This document shows positions 38,564-49,513 of a stretch of 64,000 nt of DNA, one piece after another; position 1 is the first letter of the stretch; each line of letters starts with the position of its first letter. Below the pieces are notes generated by a model that was not told the DNA's origin, did not search any database, and saw only the letters and a list, made by a program, of their open reading frames with translations. This stretch comes from Paraphoma chrysanthemicola. Lineage: Eukaryota > Ascomycota > Dothideomycetes > Pleosporales > Phaeosphaeriaceae. Made by a program: the position numbers and the translations under genes. Location of the stretch: the NCBI GenBank assembly GCA_020744225.1, contig JAGMWG010000008.1, forward strand, positions 1,488,001-1,552,000, in the 5' to 3' direction.

Positions 38564-40144
38564 ATGGCGTATTCCCGCTACCCTCATCTCGAGTGGTGTG
38601 AGTCATTTCCAGGACGATGGGAGCGCGAGATTGATGAGGCAGAGCAATTCTATACCTACATGGCCAAGCTGTACGAAGGAACTGGTCGAATGGCCTTCGC
38701 CATGACTGGATTTATGTCACTTTCTGTGCAAGTATCGAAAGATTCAATTCCTCAATGCACAACACGCATGGTTGAGGACGCACTTCGTCGAGCTTGGCTA
38801 AGACTACGCTTCGAGCATCCCACCATAGCCTCATACGTCGATTATGATGTGGAGCAAGGCAGATGGGTCAAGTCGTATACCAGCTTCCATCAAGATTCCG
38901 TTGATGCGCAGATTGAGCAATGGCTGGATGCAACTTTCGTACTTGTCGATTCGAGAGTATCTGGGACTGAGTGGTGTAACCTTGACCCACTGGCCCCGAA
39001 ACTTCCAACTCTGTTTGTCATCTCTCCACCAAATACACAAGAAGAGCCGGCGGAGATGTTACTTCGCGATCTGGTCATTCGTTCGCCTCACGACATTATG
39101 GATGGTCTCGGCACCTTGCAACTGTTGGATAATTTGCTTAAGCATGCCTCTGAAGCTTTGAAAAATCCGGAGTCGTGGAAACCTACAACGCCTGGCAGCG
39201 AGTATAGGAACCTAAGCCCTCCTCTCCGCATCTCTGCTGCTATTCCACCTATCCTTACTCTTGAGCAACAGGATCGTCTACAGTCCATCATTTCCCTGAA
39301 TAAATTGTCCCGACAAAGCACAGAGATGATGGCTCTACCGTTCAAAAGAGGTCCGACAATTCCAGGGAAACATCAACGCATAGCACACGAGTTCTCCACA
39401 TCTGACACGATTAAACTCCTGAAAGCATGTAAGAATTTCAATGCCACAATAACTCACGTCTACCATGCAGCCGTAGCATGCACCCTACGAGACCTCCAGC
39501 CACGAACCCAACAATCTCGTCAATCCCGCTTCATCAGCTACGCGCTCATCAACGAGCGTCCAAAATGTACCAAGCCATATTCAACATCCCGACATGCCGC
39601 TACCGTGTATCATTCCGTCTCTGGCGCAAACCTCGTCCTCGATCTTACGATCCCATCGATTCGCCAGCAAGTCGAATCTCAGCCGCACCAAGCGTTCCAA
39701 CAAGAATTCTGCGCTCTCGTTGAGCAAGTCCGAACATTCTACCACGCGGTGAAGAACGACAAACATCACATTGCACTCGCGCCTTCATTCTTCTCAATGC
39801 TTACACCACACATTCCCAACCCGACTTGCGCGCCGCAACAACGACCGGTCCCGGCACCCAATGACTCACCGTCGGTGTCGGTCAGTAGTCTAGGTGTGCT
39901 TGACAAGATTGTGGCGCCACGACATGGTCGCTTTGAAGTTGAAAGTGCCTGGGTCGCAGGCGAGGAGCTGGGTACGGGGCTCGGTGTGTTTTTGGGAACA
40001 TGGCAGGGGAAGTTGCAGGTTAGTGCGGTGTGGAATGAGGCGTGGCATGATGAAAGGGAGGTATGTGAGTTGTTGGATGCGTGTAGGGAGGTGGTGTGGA
40101 AGGGATTAGGGTTGGGATTGGGGATGGGGAAAGAAGAGGAGTAA
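38564..40144 (+). CDS. condensation-like acyltransferase (HxxxDG), stand-alone
   Basis: Intronless, 526 residues. The layout is that of CoA-dependent or condensation-type acyltransferases: an N-terminal half with HDIMDG (His176, Asp180, Gly181), the HxxxDG catalytic motif, after VIRSP. The C-terminal half contains SYALINERP and, near the end, VSSLGVLDKIVAPRHG and VSAVWNEAWHDE. No adenylation or carrier domain is attached and none lies nearby. The family includes trichothecene 15-O-acetyltransferase-like (Tri3-type) and PapA5-like enzymes, which acylate alcohols or amines of small molecules (family knowledge). The DFGWG motif typical of BAHD proteins is not seen. The C-terminus is Gly-rich (GLGLGLGMGKEEE). 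The substrate is unknown; no biosynthetic backbone gene is in the window. Confidence 0.8.
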   Translation: MAYSRYPHLEWCESFPGRWEREIDEAEQFYTYMAKLYEGTGRMAFAMTGFMSLSVQVSKDSIPQCTTRMVEDALRRAWLRLRFEHPTIASYVDYDVEQGRWVKSYTSFHQDSVDAQIEQWLDATFVLVDSRVSGTEWCNLDPLAPKLPTLFVISPPNTQEEPAEMLLRDLVIRSPHDIMDGLGTLQLLDNLLKHASEALKNPESWKPTTPGSEYRNLSPPLRISAAIPPILTLEQQDRLQSIISLNKLSRQSTEMMALPFKRGPTIPGKHQRIAHEFSTSDTIKLLKACKNFNATITHVYHAAVACTLRDLQPRTQQSRQSRFISYALINERPKCTKPYSTSRHAATVYHSVSGANLVLDLTIPSIRQQVESQPHQAFQQEFCALVEQVRTFYHAVKNDKHHIALAPSFFSMLTPHIPNPTCAPQQRPVPAPNDSPSVSVSSLGVLDKIVAPRHGRFEVESAWVAGEELGTGLGVFLGTWQGKLQVSAVWNEAWHDEREVCELLDACREVVWKGLGLGLGMGKEEE

Positions 40145-41436
40145 GGCGTCGAGATGGATGATGATAGGGTTATCGCGGACGGAATTTTCGTAATGTTGAA
40201 TTTTATGCGATTTTGAGGTTGTTGGCTGCTTGTGCTTCTTATGGTCTGGAAATACTGCTCCTTACGAAAAAAGTAACTGTCACACATTTCTATTCATCCA
40301 CACACGTAAACAATGATTTGCCAACCCCATCTCCAGTCCGTCTTCACTCCCCTCCCCTTCATCGAAACTATCAGATCCATCACATCCTTACCCCTGAAAA
40401 CTTCCACTCACCGTATGTCCAAACCTCCCCTCTCTCGGCCCGTCATCCGCAAATCTGGTCCCACATCTTCATTAACCTTGCGCCACCCAAGTCCTTGCTA
40501 GCCTCTCCAATTCCAGACACAATTCAACGCATGTTCCACCGCTTTCGTCCCATCCCACCGATCCGCGCCTCCATCAGCCTCCTAGTCCCAACGATCCCTC
40601 GCCCTGAGACATACTCGATCCCGTGTGACGAAGCGGTGAAACGGACTTGGGAGCCAATGTAGTACAGTGACGCAAAGGCGTTGTGTATGCTTGTGCGGCT
40701 TGTGGTACGTTAGGGCCGTGAGCGCCGATTGGTGTCTTAGACTTGTGGCAAGGAGGCGGCGGCGGCGGTGGTGGTGGTGGGGTTCCGAGGGTGCGGTTGC
40801 TGGGTTGAACGGGCGCTTAGAGCAATGTGATATTGGAAGTATATGCGATTGGATTGTGTTGCTTGAGTTGCGGATATCGATATGTCCGTGCTTGGCTTAC
40901 GCGTAAGTGTCATGGTATGTTCTTGTGCTGAGACATAGTCGATGCGTTTTGGCATGTCTTACTTGCGCATATTGGGCCCAGAGATCTGTGTCAATATGAT
41001 GCAAGACAGGAATCCGATGATTGTTGTTCGGCAAGTCCGGATCGTGCTGTGTCTGTCATTCGAAGCAGTGGATAATAAGGCCTGACTTGGGTTGATGACC
41101 TGGTTCCACAAATGACGGTGAACATGACGCGGGACTCTGCCTTCTTGTTACGCAGGAAAAGGTTTTATCAAGGTCCCTTCCACTTCACCATCTCCCATAC
41201 AGAACTGTGTTGGCGGAGACTTTACCCGACGATGACAGTAAGTTCGGAGACATTCAGAAGTCGCCGGCAGACTACACTACACGTGCTAGCTGGAACGCCT
41301 TGGAAGATCGTTCCAAAAGCAATAAGCATCTATAAGACTGTCAATATATGTAGCAAGTGAAGTACCACCGCCAGCACTTCGTGAACACGATTTTTACCCC
41401 GCTCCACACTTCAGCTCTTCTCACCGCAAACACAAC
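40145..41436. other. intergenic
   Basis: No supported gene. A GGC/GGT trinucleotide run lies at about 40,751-40,781. The frame at 40213-40662 is Pro/Ser/His-rich with no domain and is not called. Confidence 0.5.
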
Positions 41437-41938
41437 ATGAGCGAGTCCGAGCGAACAAAACCATCCCTCCCGACTTTCGATCCAAACAACTGTCAAACAT
41501 ACAGCGCAAGCTGTCATTGCGGCACCGTGCGCTACGAAGTCCTCTTGTCTCCGCCAATACAGCAATGGAAAGTCGTGTCCTGCAACTGTAGCATCTGTAC
41601 TCGCAACGGATACCTACTTGTCTACCCGGAGAGGTCGCAGCTACACATGAAAAGCGGTGAAGATGCGTTGAGGGACTATTCGTTTGGGCCGAAGCGTAAC
41701 TTGCACAAGTTCTGCAGACATTGTGGGAGTAGTGTGTTCTTCGATCCGAGGATGAAGGAGTTTGGCGAGAGTCCGCCTGCACCGGATTTATTGGGTGTCA
41801 ATGTAAGTATGATCAGGTTATGGGAGGATTTTTGGCGCAGAAAACTGATGTAGTGTCTTGTAGATTCGGATGTTCCAGAGTGTGCAGATTGAGGAGTTGG
41901 ATGTGGTGCAGGTAGAAGATCGGCACCAAGAGAAGTGA
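41437..41938 (+). CDS. GFA/CENP-V domain protein (glutathione-dependent formaldehyde-activating-like)
   Basis: Exons 41437-41802 and 41864-41938 encode 146 residues; the intron is 61 nt (GTAAGT...TAG). The zinc-binding pattern of the GFA family is complete: CHCGTVRYE near residue 27, then CNCSICTRNG, then CRHCGSS before the C-terminal strand. The short second exon (IRMFQSVQIEELDV) completes the fold. Members are small soluble zinc proteins; the founding one binds glutathione with formaldehyde, but most fungal paralogues are uncharacterised, so no substrate is assigned. A retained intron would truncate the protein after VNVSMIRLW. Confidence 0.9.
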
Positions 41939-42175
41939 AGATCCTGTATACATGCCGTCCAGCTTTCAATACATAGTTGCTGATTTAGCCAAGAATGAAG
42001 GGACGTGATGTAAACTTTCATGTGGGGTCCTGGTTGTCAGTAGAGTGACGGCGAGGTGCATATTCATGCCAAGCCGCTAGAACGAGCCTCGGTCGGATGA
42101 GCTTGAAGCTCCAACTGCCCAGCACACCACGACTTGTTGCTCAACGCTATTGCTTGCTGTCAGGTACTGTGTACA

Positions 42176-43203
42176 ATGTCTCGAGTGCGCCTCCTCTTCC
42201 GCGCACCGCCTTTCAAGTCACCGAGCACCACATTCACCGCCCATAGACATGCAATTCGATCCCAGCTCGAGCTACCCCTCCAGTCTCGCGTGCGCTGGTC
42301 GTACCTCTGGTATGGCAGTATACTCGCCTTAGGCATAGCCACTGGCCTCGGCGCACGGCAATTTGCTGCCCCCCTTGGACTCCCTGCGCCTGGCTCGCCT
42401 GAAGATAGAATTATCCTTCAGTCTCTGAGTGATGACCTCGACAAGCTGGATATCGTGCGGACCCTACGGAAGCAAAGTGCAAACCATTTGCATACAGGAA
42501 CTCCTATACTAGAGAGTGGAGGCGTGGAGAAAGTGCCAATTGAGGGCTGGGTGGAAGTGGATGTCGACTTAGCGAGGCATGAGGAGACATCAGATAGAAA
42601 GGGCATACTGGGCGCGATGAGTGGCACACGCGGCTTAGGAGTGCAAAGAGCATTTTGGAACCCGAAGACCAAGGAGCTTGTTGCTGTAGTGTGGATTGGC
42701 GGAGGGCTGGCTGGCTGGCCAGGTGTTGCCCATGGTGGGGCTATTGCTACCATATTCGAGGAGGCTATGGCACGCATGGTAAGAGGCCCAGTGGGCGATG
42801 TAGGTATGTATAATTTACATCATTTCTTCTGCAGCGATTACGAGGCTTCTGTCGCATGCAAAGGACTCCCACTGATATGGTTTGCCAAACAGAAGCAATA
42901 CACCGTCCAACCTCGATGAGCATCACCTACGCCAAACCGACATACAGCCTTGACCTATACATCCTCCGCGCATCCTTCTCGAAACCGAACCTGCCACAAA
43001 GTGAACCACCACCGGAGTCGGAAACAGAACCAACCAGAAAATGGCTCAGCTGGCTATCACCGAAAAAGGACCTAACCAAAAAGGTGGATGTTAAGGCAAA
43101 ACACGAAATTACAGGGACGCTGGAGAGTATGAAGGGAGATTTGTGTGTGAAGGTTAAAGGAACGTTCGATGATCACGGGACTCATTCGAGAAGGGAGGGA
43201 TAA
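42176..43203 (+). CDS. hotdog-fold thioesterase (PaaI/4HBT-like), membrane-anchored
   Basis: Exons 42176-42803 and 42893-43203 give 312 residues; the 89-nt intron (GTATGT, CACTGAT branch, CAG) restores the frame exactly. A basic, Ser/Arg-rich N-terminus looks like a mitochondrial presequence and is followed by one membrane helix (YLWYGSILALGIATGLGA, about residues 42-60). The hotdog core has VVWIGGGLAGWPGVAHGG and then AIATIFEEAMARM, where the HGG turn and the following acidic helix match the 4HBT/PaaI active-site region. SITYAKPTYSLDLYILRASF follows, with a Pro/Glu-rich insertion before the last strand. It is probably an acyl-CoA thioesterase of the mitochondrial inner membrane (inference). 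Confidence 0.85.
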
Positions 43204-44097
43204 AAGCGGTCCCAAGACTGACATGAAAGATGACGAGATTGTATAACATTGCAAGATACCCAGAGTGCGTTGTCATCAGGACAAGTTGTTGGTCAATAAT
43301 CCAACGAAGACACCTTGTGTAGTGGTGTACCGGGGGTCAGTAGAAATTATCTAGCCGAATCTTTCAGACCTTCTTACCAACCCCAAGTGCATTTGCCTAC
43401 GTACCGAGTAGCTCACATTTAAAGCCTTCTTCTTCGATATCTAGCACATATTGTACTGTTGGGGATTCGTACGATCTCCGGAGCTCTCGAGTTGACAGCA
43501 CCTCGGTACTGCGTTTCAAATCATTTGCCTTCATCGAGCTTCGCAAAAACACTAAAAAAAACACTATCACGATGGCCTCGAAGTTGTATAACTTGAATTA
43601 TGTAAACCTATAAAGAGACCTAGTAAAAGAGGTAGAAGAAACATTAACTTTAGCTTGAAAACTTGTATGCTGCACGGATGCGCTCTCCATATTGTGGTAG
43701 GAAATTAGCTGAAGTAGCATTGAAAGATTCGGTCTTATTTCCTTGTTTGTTCCCTCGGCGTTTTCTGGATGCGGTACATACAAATGCAAGCTCAGATCAT
43801 ATTATTGTCGCATGTCAAAGCATATGCTCCGGAATGTCGCCTATTCGATTCGACGTGGGCAAATACCGCAACATCATTTGCTCTATTTCTGCGCCAAGTA
43901 TGCCCTGCAGAAGAAATCTCGGATCGGCTTCCTCCGATAGGCGACTGGACGACACGTGGAACAAGGATGCGTACCTGCCGCACACAGTTAAAGCCACGAG
44001 CAATGACATCACAGCTTAAGAAACCCTTCTGCTTCCACACTTCGAATCGAGCGCCACATTCCCTAAACTAAGAATAATCAACCGACTTAAAAACAAA
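43204..44097. other. intergenic
   Basis: 3' flank of the thioesterase gene and promoter of the DUF3632 gene. A short A-rich run lies near 43,550. No gene supported. Confidence 0.55.
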
Positions 44098-45044
44098 ATG
44101 CCACCACTCGAAGTAAGTACAGTTGCAACAACAATACTTACAAAATGCTGATCGAACAGGAGCAAAATCGCAAGATCGAAGAAATCGCAGCCAGCGACCG
44201 AGATGATGCAATCCGAATCGACGAGATCGCAGCGATACGAGGATGGTTTCGACCAGAAGAAAATAGCCCTTTCTACCCCATCATCCAGGACTTTTTAGCT
44301 GAAAAGCTCAGTCAAGATGAAGCCACCAATAAGCTCTGCACGCCCATAGACGAGAAGATTAATGCACAAAGACTCGACGATGTCAACTTTCTGGACTTGT
44401 GGTACAGCTTCCTTCACTCCGCGCGGCGAATAAATTTCCGCGAATCGAATTGGCAAACTGTGCTCGTCGACCTAGTCAAATCCTTCAAGGACCACTCAGT
44501 CCCGGGAAACGAGAAGTACAATTACCTGTACAGTTCACTTACCGATTTCGGCATGGCATCGCGCGAGGCACACAACGATATGCCTCAGCCTGGCCATGCA
44601 TCGCACGTGGAGATCACGACATGGGCGAATCTCAACTTCTTCTGGGCGCTTATAACCGGAAACGAAGTGTTCGACCTTTCCCTGTACGCCATCTGGGCGA
44701 TGCGCGACGCGCTCGAGGAAGATCATGCCGACGATCGGGACTCAACTGCTGCACAGAAATACGATGTTTATGTTCCTGCCGCAGCGGTGTGGGCTACTGG
44801 CGCATTTCGATTGCTTTTCGAGAAGGAGCAAGACCTTACGCCCACGGACAGCAAGCAAGGGAGCCCAGCGAGGGGAGGATGGTTGTGGAAGGGCAAGGCG
44901 GAGTTTAGCAAGGAGAGGTGGTACTTCTGGAGGGAAAGGTTTGCAACGGTTGCACAGATGAAAGATGTCAAAGAAGAGACGAGGATCGTGGCAAAGGATG
45001 CGATCCAAATCATGGAGAGGGCGGCGACGTTCGAGAAAATATGA
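44098..45044 (+). CDS. DUF3632 family protein
   Basis: Exon 1 (44098-44112) encodes only MPPLE; after a 47-nt intron (GTAAGT...CAG) exon 2 runs 44160-45044, giving 299 residues. The family hallmark is the helical segment around DLWYSFLHSARRINFRESNW, followed by KYNYLYSSLTDFGMASREAH and WANLNFFWALITGNE. This is a fungal-specific domain found in soluble proteins of unknown function, sometimes next to heterokaryon-incompatibility or secondary-metabolite genes. The start is chosen because the tiny first exon splices in phase; the frame alone would begin at an intronic ATG (44145). Confidence 0.85.
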
Positions 45045-45418
45045 TGGATGGTATTGCCAGATCATAGAGCTCAATTGCACGTGGACAGCCTTATATTAGA
45101 CGTAGCGTAGCCTTGGGCACCTATCTCCTTGTGTACCTGTTCTAATGCTTGTCCTACGACGGTGTTTACTCCTGCAGATTTAGGGTGGAGTGAAACACGC
45201 CTGCATATAGTCATGCCTTTAAACCAGATATAATCCTTACGTGAGATTATCTGATTCTTCATTTTACAGCGTCCTGTGATATTATATACAAAGTAAAGGC
45301 CCATACCTCAACATGGACCACTTCTACAAAACAGCCAATGCGAATCAAGGCACCTTAAGCATACCCAAGCGCATTATCTCTGGCAAACACAAACACTCCC
45401 AAGACTAGGTTCGATGGC
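45045..45418. other. convergent intergenic region
   Basis: Lies between the 3' ends of the DUF3632 gene (plus) and the GlcG/HbpS gene (minus). Nothing else seen. Confidence 0.6.
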
Positions 45419-45937
45419 TCACGACGGCGCACTCGGCGATGCACCGCTCAATCCCAAGATCCCAGCCGTCGCCACCTGGACATCCTGCTCCACCGATCCT
45501 CCACTCACACCAACGCCTCCAATCAGCTTCCCATCCACATAAATCGGAAACCCACCGCCGAAAATCACCAATCCGCCATTCGTCTCTTCAATTCCATATA
45601 TGGGCTGGCCCGGCTGTGCACCAGCATACAATCCCGAGGACGGAATTCCGTTGAACAAGACTGCTGTTCGGGCCTTTTTCTGGGAAATGTCGATTGAGGC
45701 AAGATATGCATTATCCATGGCGAGAAAGGCTACGAGCAGGCCGGAGGGGTTTACGACGGCGATGTTTTGCGGGATGTTGAGTGCTGTGGCATTGGCGACT
45801 GCGGCATTGATGATTGCTTGGGCTTGTGTCGATGAGACGACAAAGCGTTGCGAAGGAGTGCTTCCGATGCCGTTTGTGGTGTTTGTCTGGGCGAGGGCGA
45901 GTGGTAGGAGGGCGAGGAGGGAGGTGATTAGACGCAT
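45419..45937 (-). CDS. secreted GlcG/HbpS-like (DUF336) protein
   Basis: Intronless, 172 residues from the ATG at 45937. The signal peptide is MRLITSLLALLPLALAQ, then a Thr/Asn-rich linker. The domain is clear from the helix ALNIPQNIAVVNPSGLLVAF and the strand SQKKARTAVLFNG. The glycine-rich IFGGGFPIYVDGKLIGGVGVS and SGGSVEQDVQVA close the fold, as in GlcG/HbpS (PF03928). Bacterial HbpS binds haem; fungal secreted members have no proven role. An in-frame upstream ATG at 46030 would put a hydrophilic stretch before the signal peptide and is rejected. An N-glycosylation sequon (NTT) follows the signal peptide. Confidence 0.88.
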   Translation of the reverse strand: MRLITSLLALLPLALAQTNTTNGIGSTPSQRFVVSSTQAQAIINAAVANATALNIPQNIAVVNPSGLLVAFLAMDNAYLASIDISQKKARTAVLFNGIPSSGLYAGAQPGQPIYGIEETNGGLVIFGGGFPIYVDGKLIGGVGVSGGSVEQDVQVATAGILGLSGASPSAPS

Positions 45938-47719
45938 GGTGATTGTAGATGAAATTGACTTGATCTGTGTTAAAAACTTTGCGTATTTTTGTAGCAATTG
46001 CAATGCTTGAATACCACGGTGTTTTTGCAAGTGTATTCCTCAAACTACATATATACTTACCTACCTTAAGCCACTTCGTCAACCCCATCCATCTAGACCA
46101 GCCTAATCAATCTTTCCAGATCCACCCTTTTCCCAACCGCTCAGCGAATCCACAATTAGTCTCCGAAAATTCTAGGTTCCTTCGGGCGACGGGACTTTGG
46201 TGATGTCGGTGTGCGGGGAAAGGATGCTCGCGGGCCGCGATCAGCCAGACTTGTTCAAGTAAGCTCCCTGCTAGACACCGGAGATATACCCGTTGCTGGA
46301 CGATCGTCGAGTAGAATTAATCCATATTATCAAGGTTCAGGAAATTTGACGTCGTACAAGAAGTCGGTCAGCATCCACGGGGATAAGTACAAGTGCCGAC
46401 ACCGTGAGGCTGGCCGTGGTGATATCATGGAGACAACCATTGTGCCCGGAGAAGGGCCGAACCGGGCGTCCCATCGTACCATCCCATCGATAAACCTGTT
46501 CATCGTGTGCGGTTGTCGGAGGAAGTCCTAATGGTCCCACCAATGGTCCCACTAAGTTGTGAATTCCGCACTGAGTGAGGGTGTTGGTTGGTTTGTAAGC
46601 TGGCTTTCAACGTCAATAGCTAGAGGGAGGAAGCTTGTGGGAGATCTTTCCACAATTAACTCTGCATTTCCTTCTGCGCGTTCCCGCAGAGCCTCAACAA
46701 TCCTTCGAAACGAACATGGTGTGCATGACAGGTAAATCTTATCCTCAGTTACCCAGAGGCGAACGTTCTTTGTCGCATTCAGATGTTCCATGCCGCCTTG
46801 CCGATCTCCTCGTCTCAAAACTTGCGAAACCAGCGAATGGTCCTCCGAAGCGAATATGGAAGTTGCAACAAAGCCTGTGTGCTTAAATCTTCCGAAAGCT
46901 CATCTCGAAAGCGCACAATTACGGCGCTGTACCGGTAGCCCTGCATTCTGGAAGCCCCTTACTGCTCTGCGAACGCTCTCGCAAATTTACACGTTGCTCA
47001 GGTGATTGCCTCATCTCTTTAGATTGCTGGAAATAGAAGATAGTTAGTTGTTACTATTAGTACTGGCCGGAGTATGAGCAATCTGATGTCACTCGATGCA
47101 GCGACACGTTCTAGAAGATGGCTGGAGTCGCGCAACAGAGACTCACGAAAAGTCTTGGTGTTCTTATGCACGTTTCAACCCTGGAGCGAACCTGCCTCAT
47201 CCGGCTATCTGAGACGATGATCGCTGGCAACCCTGCACAGGTGGATAAATAGATTCCATGCGATATGGGAGCGCGAATCGCACAAGCTGACATTGGTAGA
47301 GAGTAGAGGCAGGTGTCGCTCTCAAAGCAAAACAATATCGTGGCGTTGTGCTGATCGCAACGTCGCGACGGCTGTGGCGCCGCAAGACTTCAACACCATG
47401 ACTCGGGCAGGTGTGCTCCTAGCCAAGCCTCGTCGCGGTCTCGAAGCTCGCGTCAAATTGGCCCAGCCAAGGAGCGGGGCCCACAAGTCGCATTAGGATG
47501 GCGCTCAGGCTGGCTGGGAGAACGTGATCAATCCCTAACGTCTTCCAAACCCACGGTTCATGCATTCGACAATGACTTCAGCTCGGTGATACTCTGTGTC
47601 TGGCTTCGTGCGCGACCAAATCAACACCTTCAACGACGACTGGACTCTCGCTGTTGAGCAAGGGTGTTGTACTTGTGCCGGATGAATCGGAATCTCGACG
47701 ATAACGTGCATCTGTCGCG
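45938..47719. other. divergent intergenic region
   Basis: Lies between the divergent GlcG/HbpS gene and the GPI protein gene, so it should contain both promoters. At 1.8 kb it is longer than usual here, but no frame has a recognisable domain. The frames at 46,211-47,496 are short and carry chance-like composition. Confidence 0.5.
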
Positions 47720-48931
47720 ATGCTCAACTTCCGTGCCTTCCTCTCGCTCCTAGCCATTCTCGCGTCGTCCCTGATCGCGCACGCCTCCGCCTATCCCGAT
47801 GGCTTAATTAATGAAGAGAAGGGCTCCGATAAAGCGGACCTCGCGACATCCTTGACCGGCGGCGAAGGATGCAACGCAGACGACCTGTCAGAGATCCGCT
47901 CCGGCTTCGCAGAGATGGCGACGCTCTTCCAAGCAGCAGTGCCGTATGACTCTATAGGGCAACCTTCTGTGGAGTTCTTTGGGCGACCGAGTCGGATACT
48001 GAACTACACCGACATGATCAGTGGGAACTTGCAGCGCGCCGCGAATTACGGCAAGGTCGAAGGAAGCGAGGGCCCCAAGAATGTGGACATACACGTGCGA
48101 TGCGACGATCCATTGGGTGCATGTCGGTTTGGAAACAAGAGAGAAGGAAACCATGCGGCATACAACATCGGCAACGAGCCGCATATCAATTTCTGCAAAG
48201 ACTATTTTCGCCTGGACCCATTGAAGAAGACGGTGGATAAGAAGGCCGGAAATCAGATGGAAAAGGAAAAGTTGATGGAATACTACACCCGCGCCACCCT
48301 ATGGGCAAGAATGGTGATGCACATCTCCGACATTGGAAAGGCCGTGGTCGTGCGAGCCGTGCCTGCTGGACTAAATTCAACGACGGAGTGGACGTTGATC
48401 ACGACCGAGGGCGCAATGAACACATCAGTCCTGGCAGGCGTGATGAACGACCGCCCAGACCTTGACGGACCCAAGGATGTGCAGACACTAAAGTATGCGT
48501 ACGGCGTCATGCGCTCCAAGCTGCTCGCCGTCCTCTCGACCCAGATGCCGTACGACGCCGCCAACAATGCCGAGAACTATGCGCTCTACGCGCAGGCGCG
48601 TTACGTGCTCAGAGAAAAGGGCTTTTATCCCAACGTGCCGGTCATGGATTTCCCGAACGAGTTTACCGTGCTCACCAACGAAAATCTGCAAGATGGCGAG
48701 CGGTGCAAATATGCTTACTTTGATATGACGGATGTAGTGTACGTATTTTGTGCGGAAATGCCCAAGCTGGTGCACTGCTGACAAGTTTCCAGGCCCCGTC
48801 CCGCTGGCATGGAGCAGAAAGGCAAGCCGCTCTCATCTTCGGCATCACCGCGGCAGATCATGTCGCGTTCGTGGACGGCACTTTCTGGCCTCGCTGTGGC
48901 TGCCAGCATCGCGATGTCGTCGTTTGGCTGA
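47720..48931 (+). CDS. GPI-anchored secreted protein, possibly metalloprotease-derived
   Basis: Exon 1 is 47720-48738 and exon 2 is 48793-48931, separated by a 54-nt intron (GTACGT, GCTGAC branch, CAG); together they encode 385 residues. The signal peptide is MLNFRAFLSLLAILASSLIA. The second exon supplies a short Ser-rich stretch and a hydrophobic tail ending SGLAVAASIAMSSFG, as expected of a GPI attachment signal. Without the splice the protein would end at MPKLVHC and lack the tail. The middle (NVDIHVRCDDPLGACRFG, then NFCKDYFRLD, then RATLWARMVMHIS) loosely recalls M35-like secreted metalloproteases, where an HExxH helix would be expected near MVMHIS. No HExxH is present, so a catalytic role is unlikely. 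The family assignment is tentative. Confidence 0.7.
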
Positions 48932-49513
48932 GCCTTGGCCATCATATAACCATAATCAAAACAGAGTATCGGTCCTGCATATGGACAGTATCGATGCCGA
49001 CGACATAATGTTTCTATCGAGCTCATTGCTCGCTTTCTTTACGGATGGCAAGAAGAATGACGTGGAGGTTCTGGCTATGAAGCACAAATTCCTGCTCGTC
49101 AGTTGCACGGCGGACATGCCGAAGCAGTCGCACAAGTGCGCCTCTGGTCCGCGATGACGACAGCGGAAGAAATTATTGTAAGCGCGTCTCGAGAAAGCGA
49201 CAGTGGACGGACAGCGATCAAGTTGGATGGAACGAAGTAATGAAAATGGACAGATTGGAGAGACGACCGGCAAGGCCGGCATGCTTACTCATGCATTCAT
49301 ACCAGACGAATAGTCATGAGACTCCGAGGGAAACTGAACGCTACAAATGCAAAACGATGGAACTAGACGCTTAGAACGCGTGGAGACAGAGAGGAAAGAG
49401 AATAATGAAAGATGTCGTACACCTTGACCTAGAGGCTACCCGCCTTTTCCGCCACTTGGGTCCGCTCTCTACACCATGCAATCATACTTGAGTTACTTCG
49501 TAACTTCGTAACT
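48932..49513. other. convergent intergenic region
   Basis: Lies between the 3' end of the GPI protein gene (plus) and the unrecognised minus-strand gene. A short TAACTTCG tandem (three copies) lies at about 49,493-49,516. Otherwise nothing. Confidence 0.5.

Noticed and set aside
40213..40662. 149-codon plus-strand frame after the acyltransferase
   Set aside because: Pro/Ser/His-rich, no domain, no splice structure, overlaps the 3' flank of a real gene.
45938..46030. upstream ATG for the GlcG/HbpS protein
   Set aside because: Would place 31 hydrophilic residues before a clear signal peptide.
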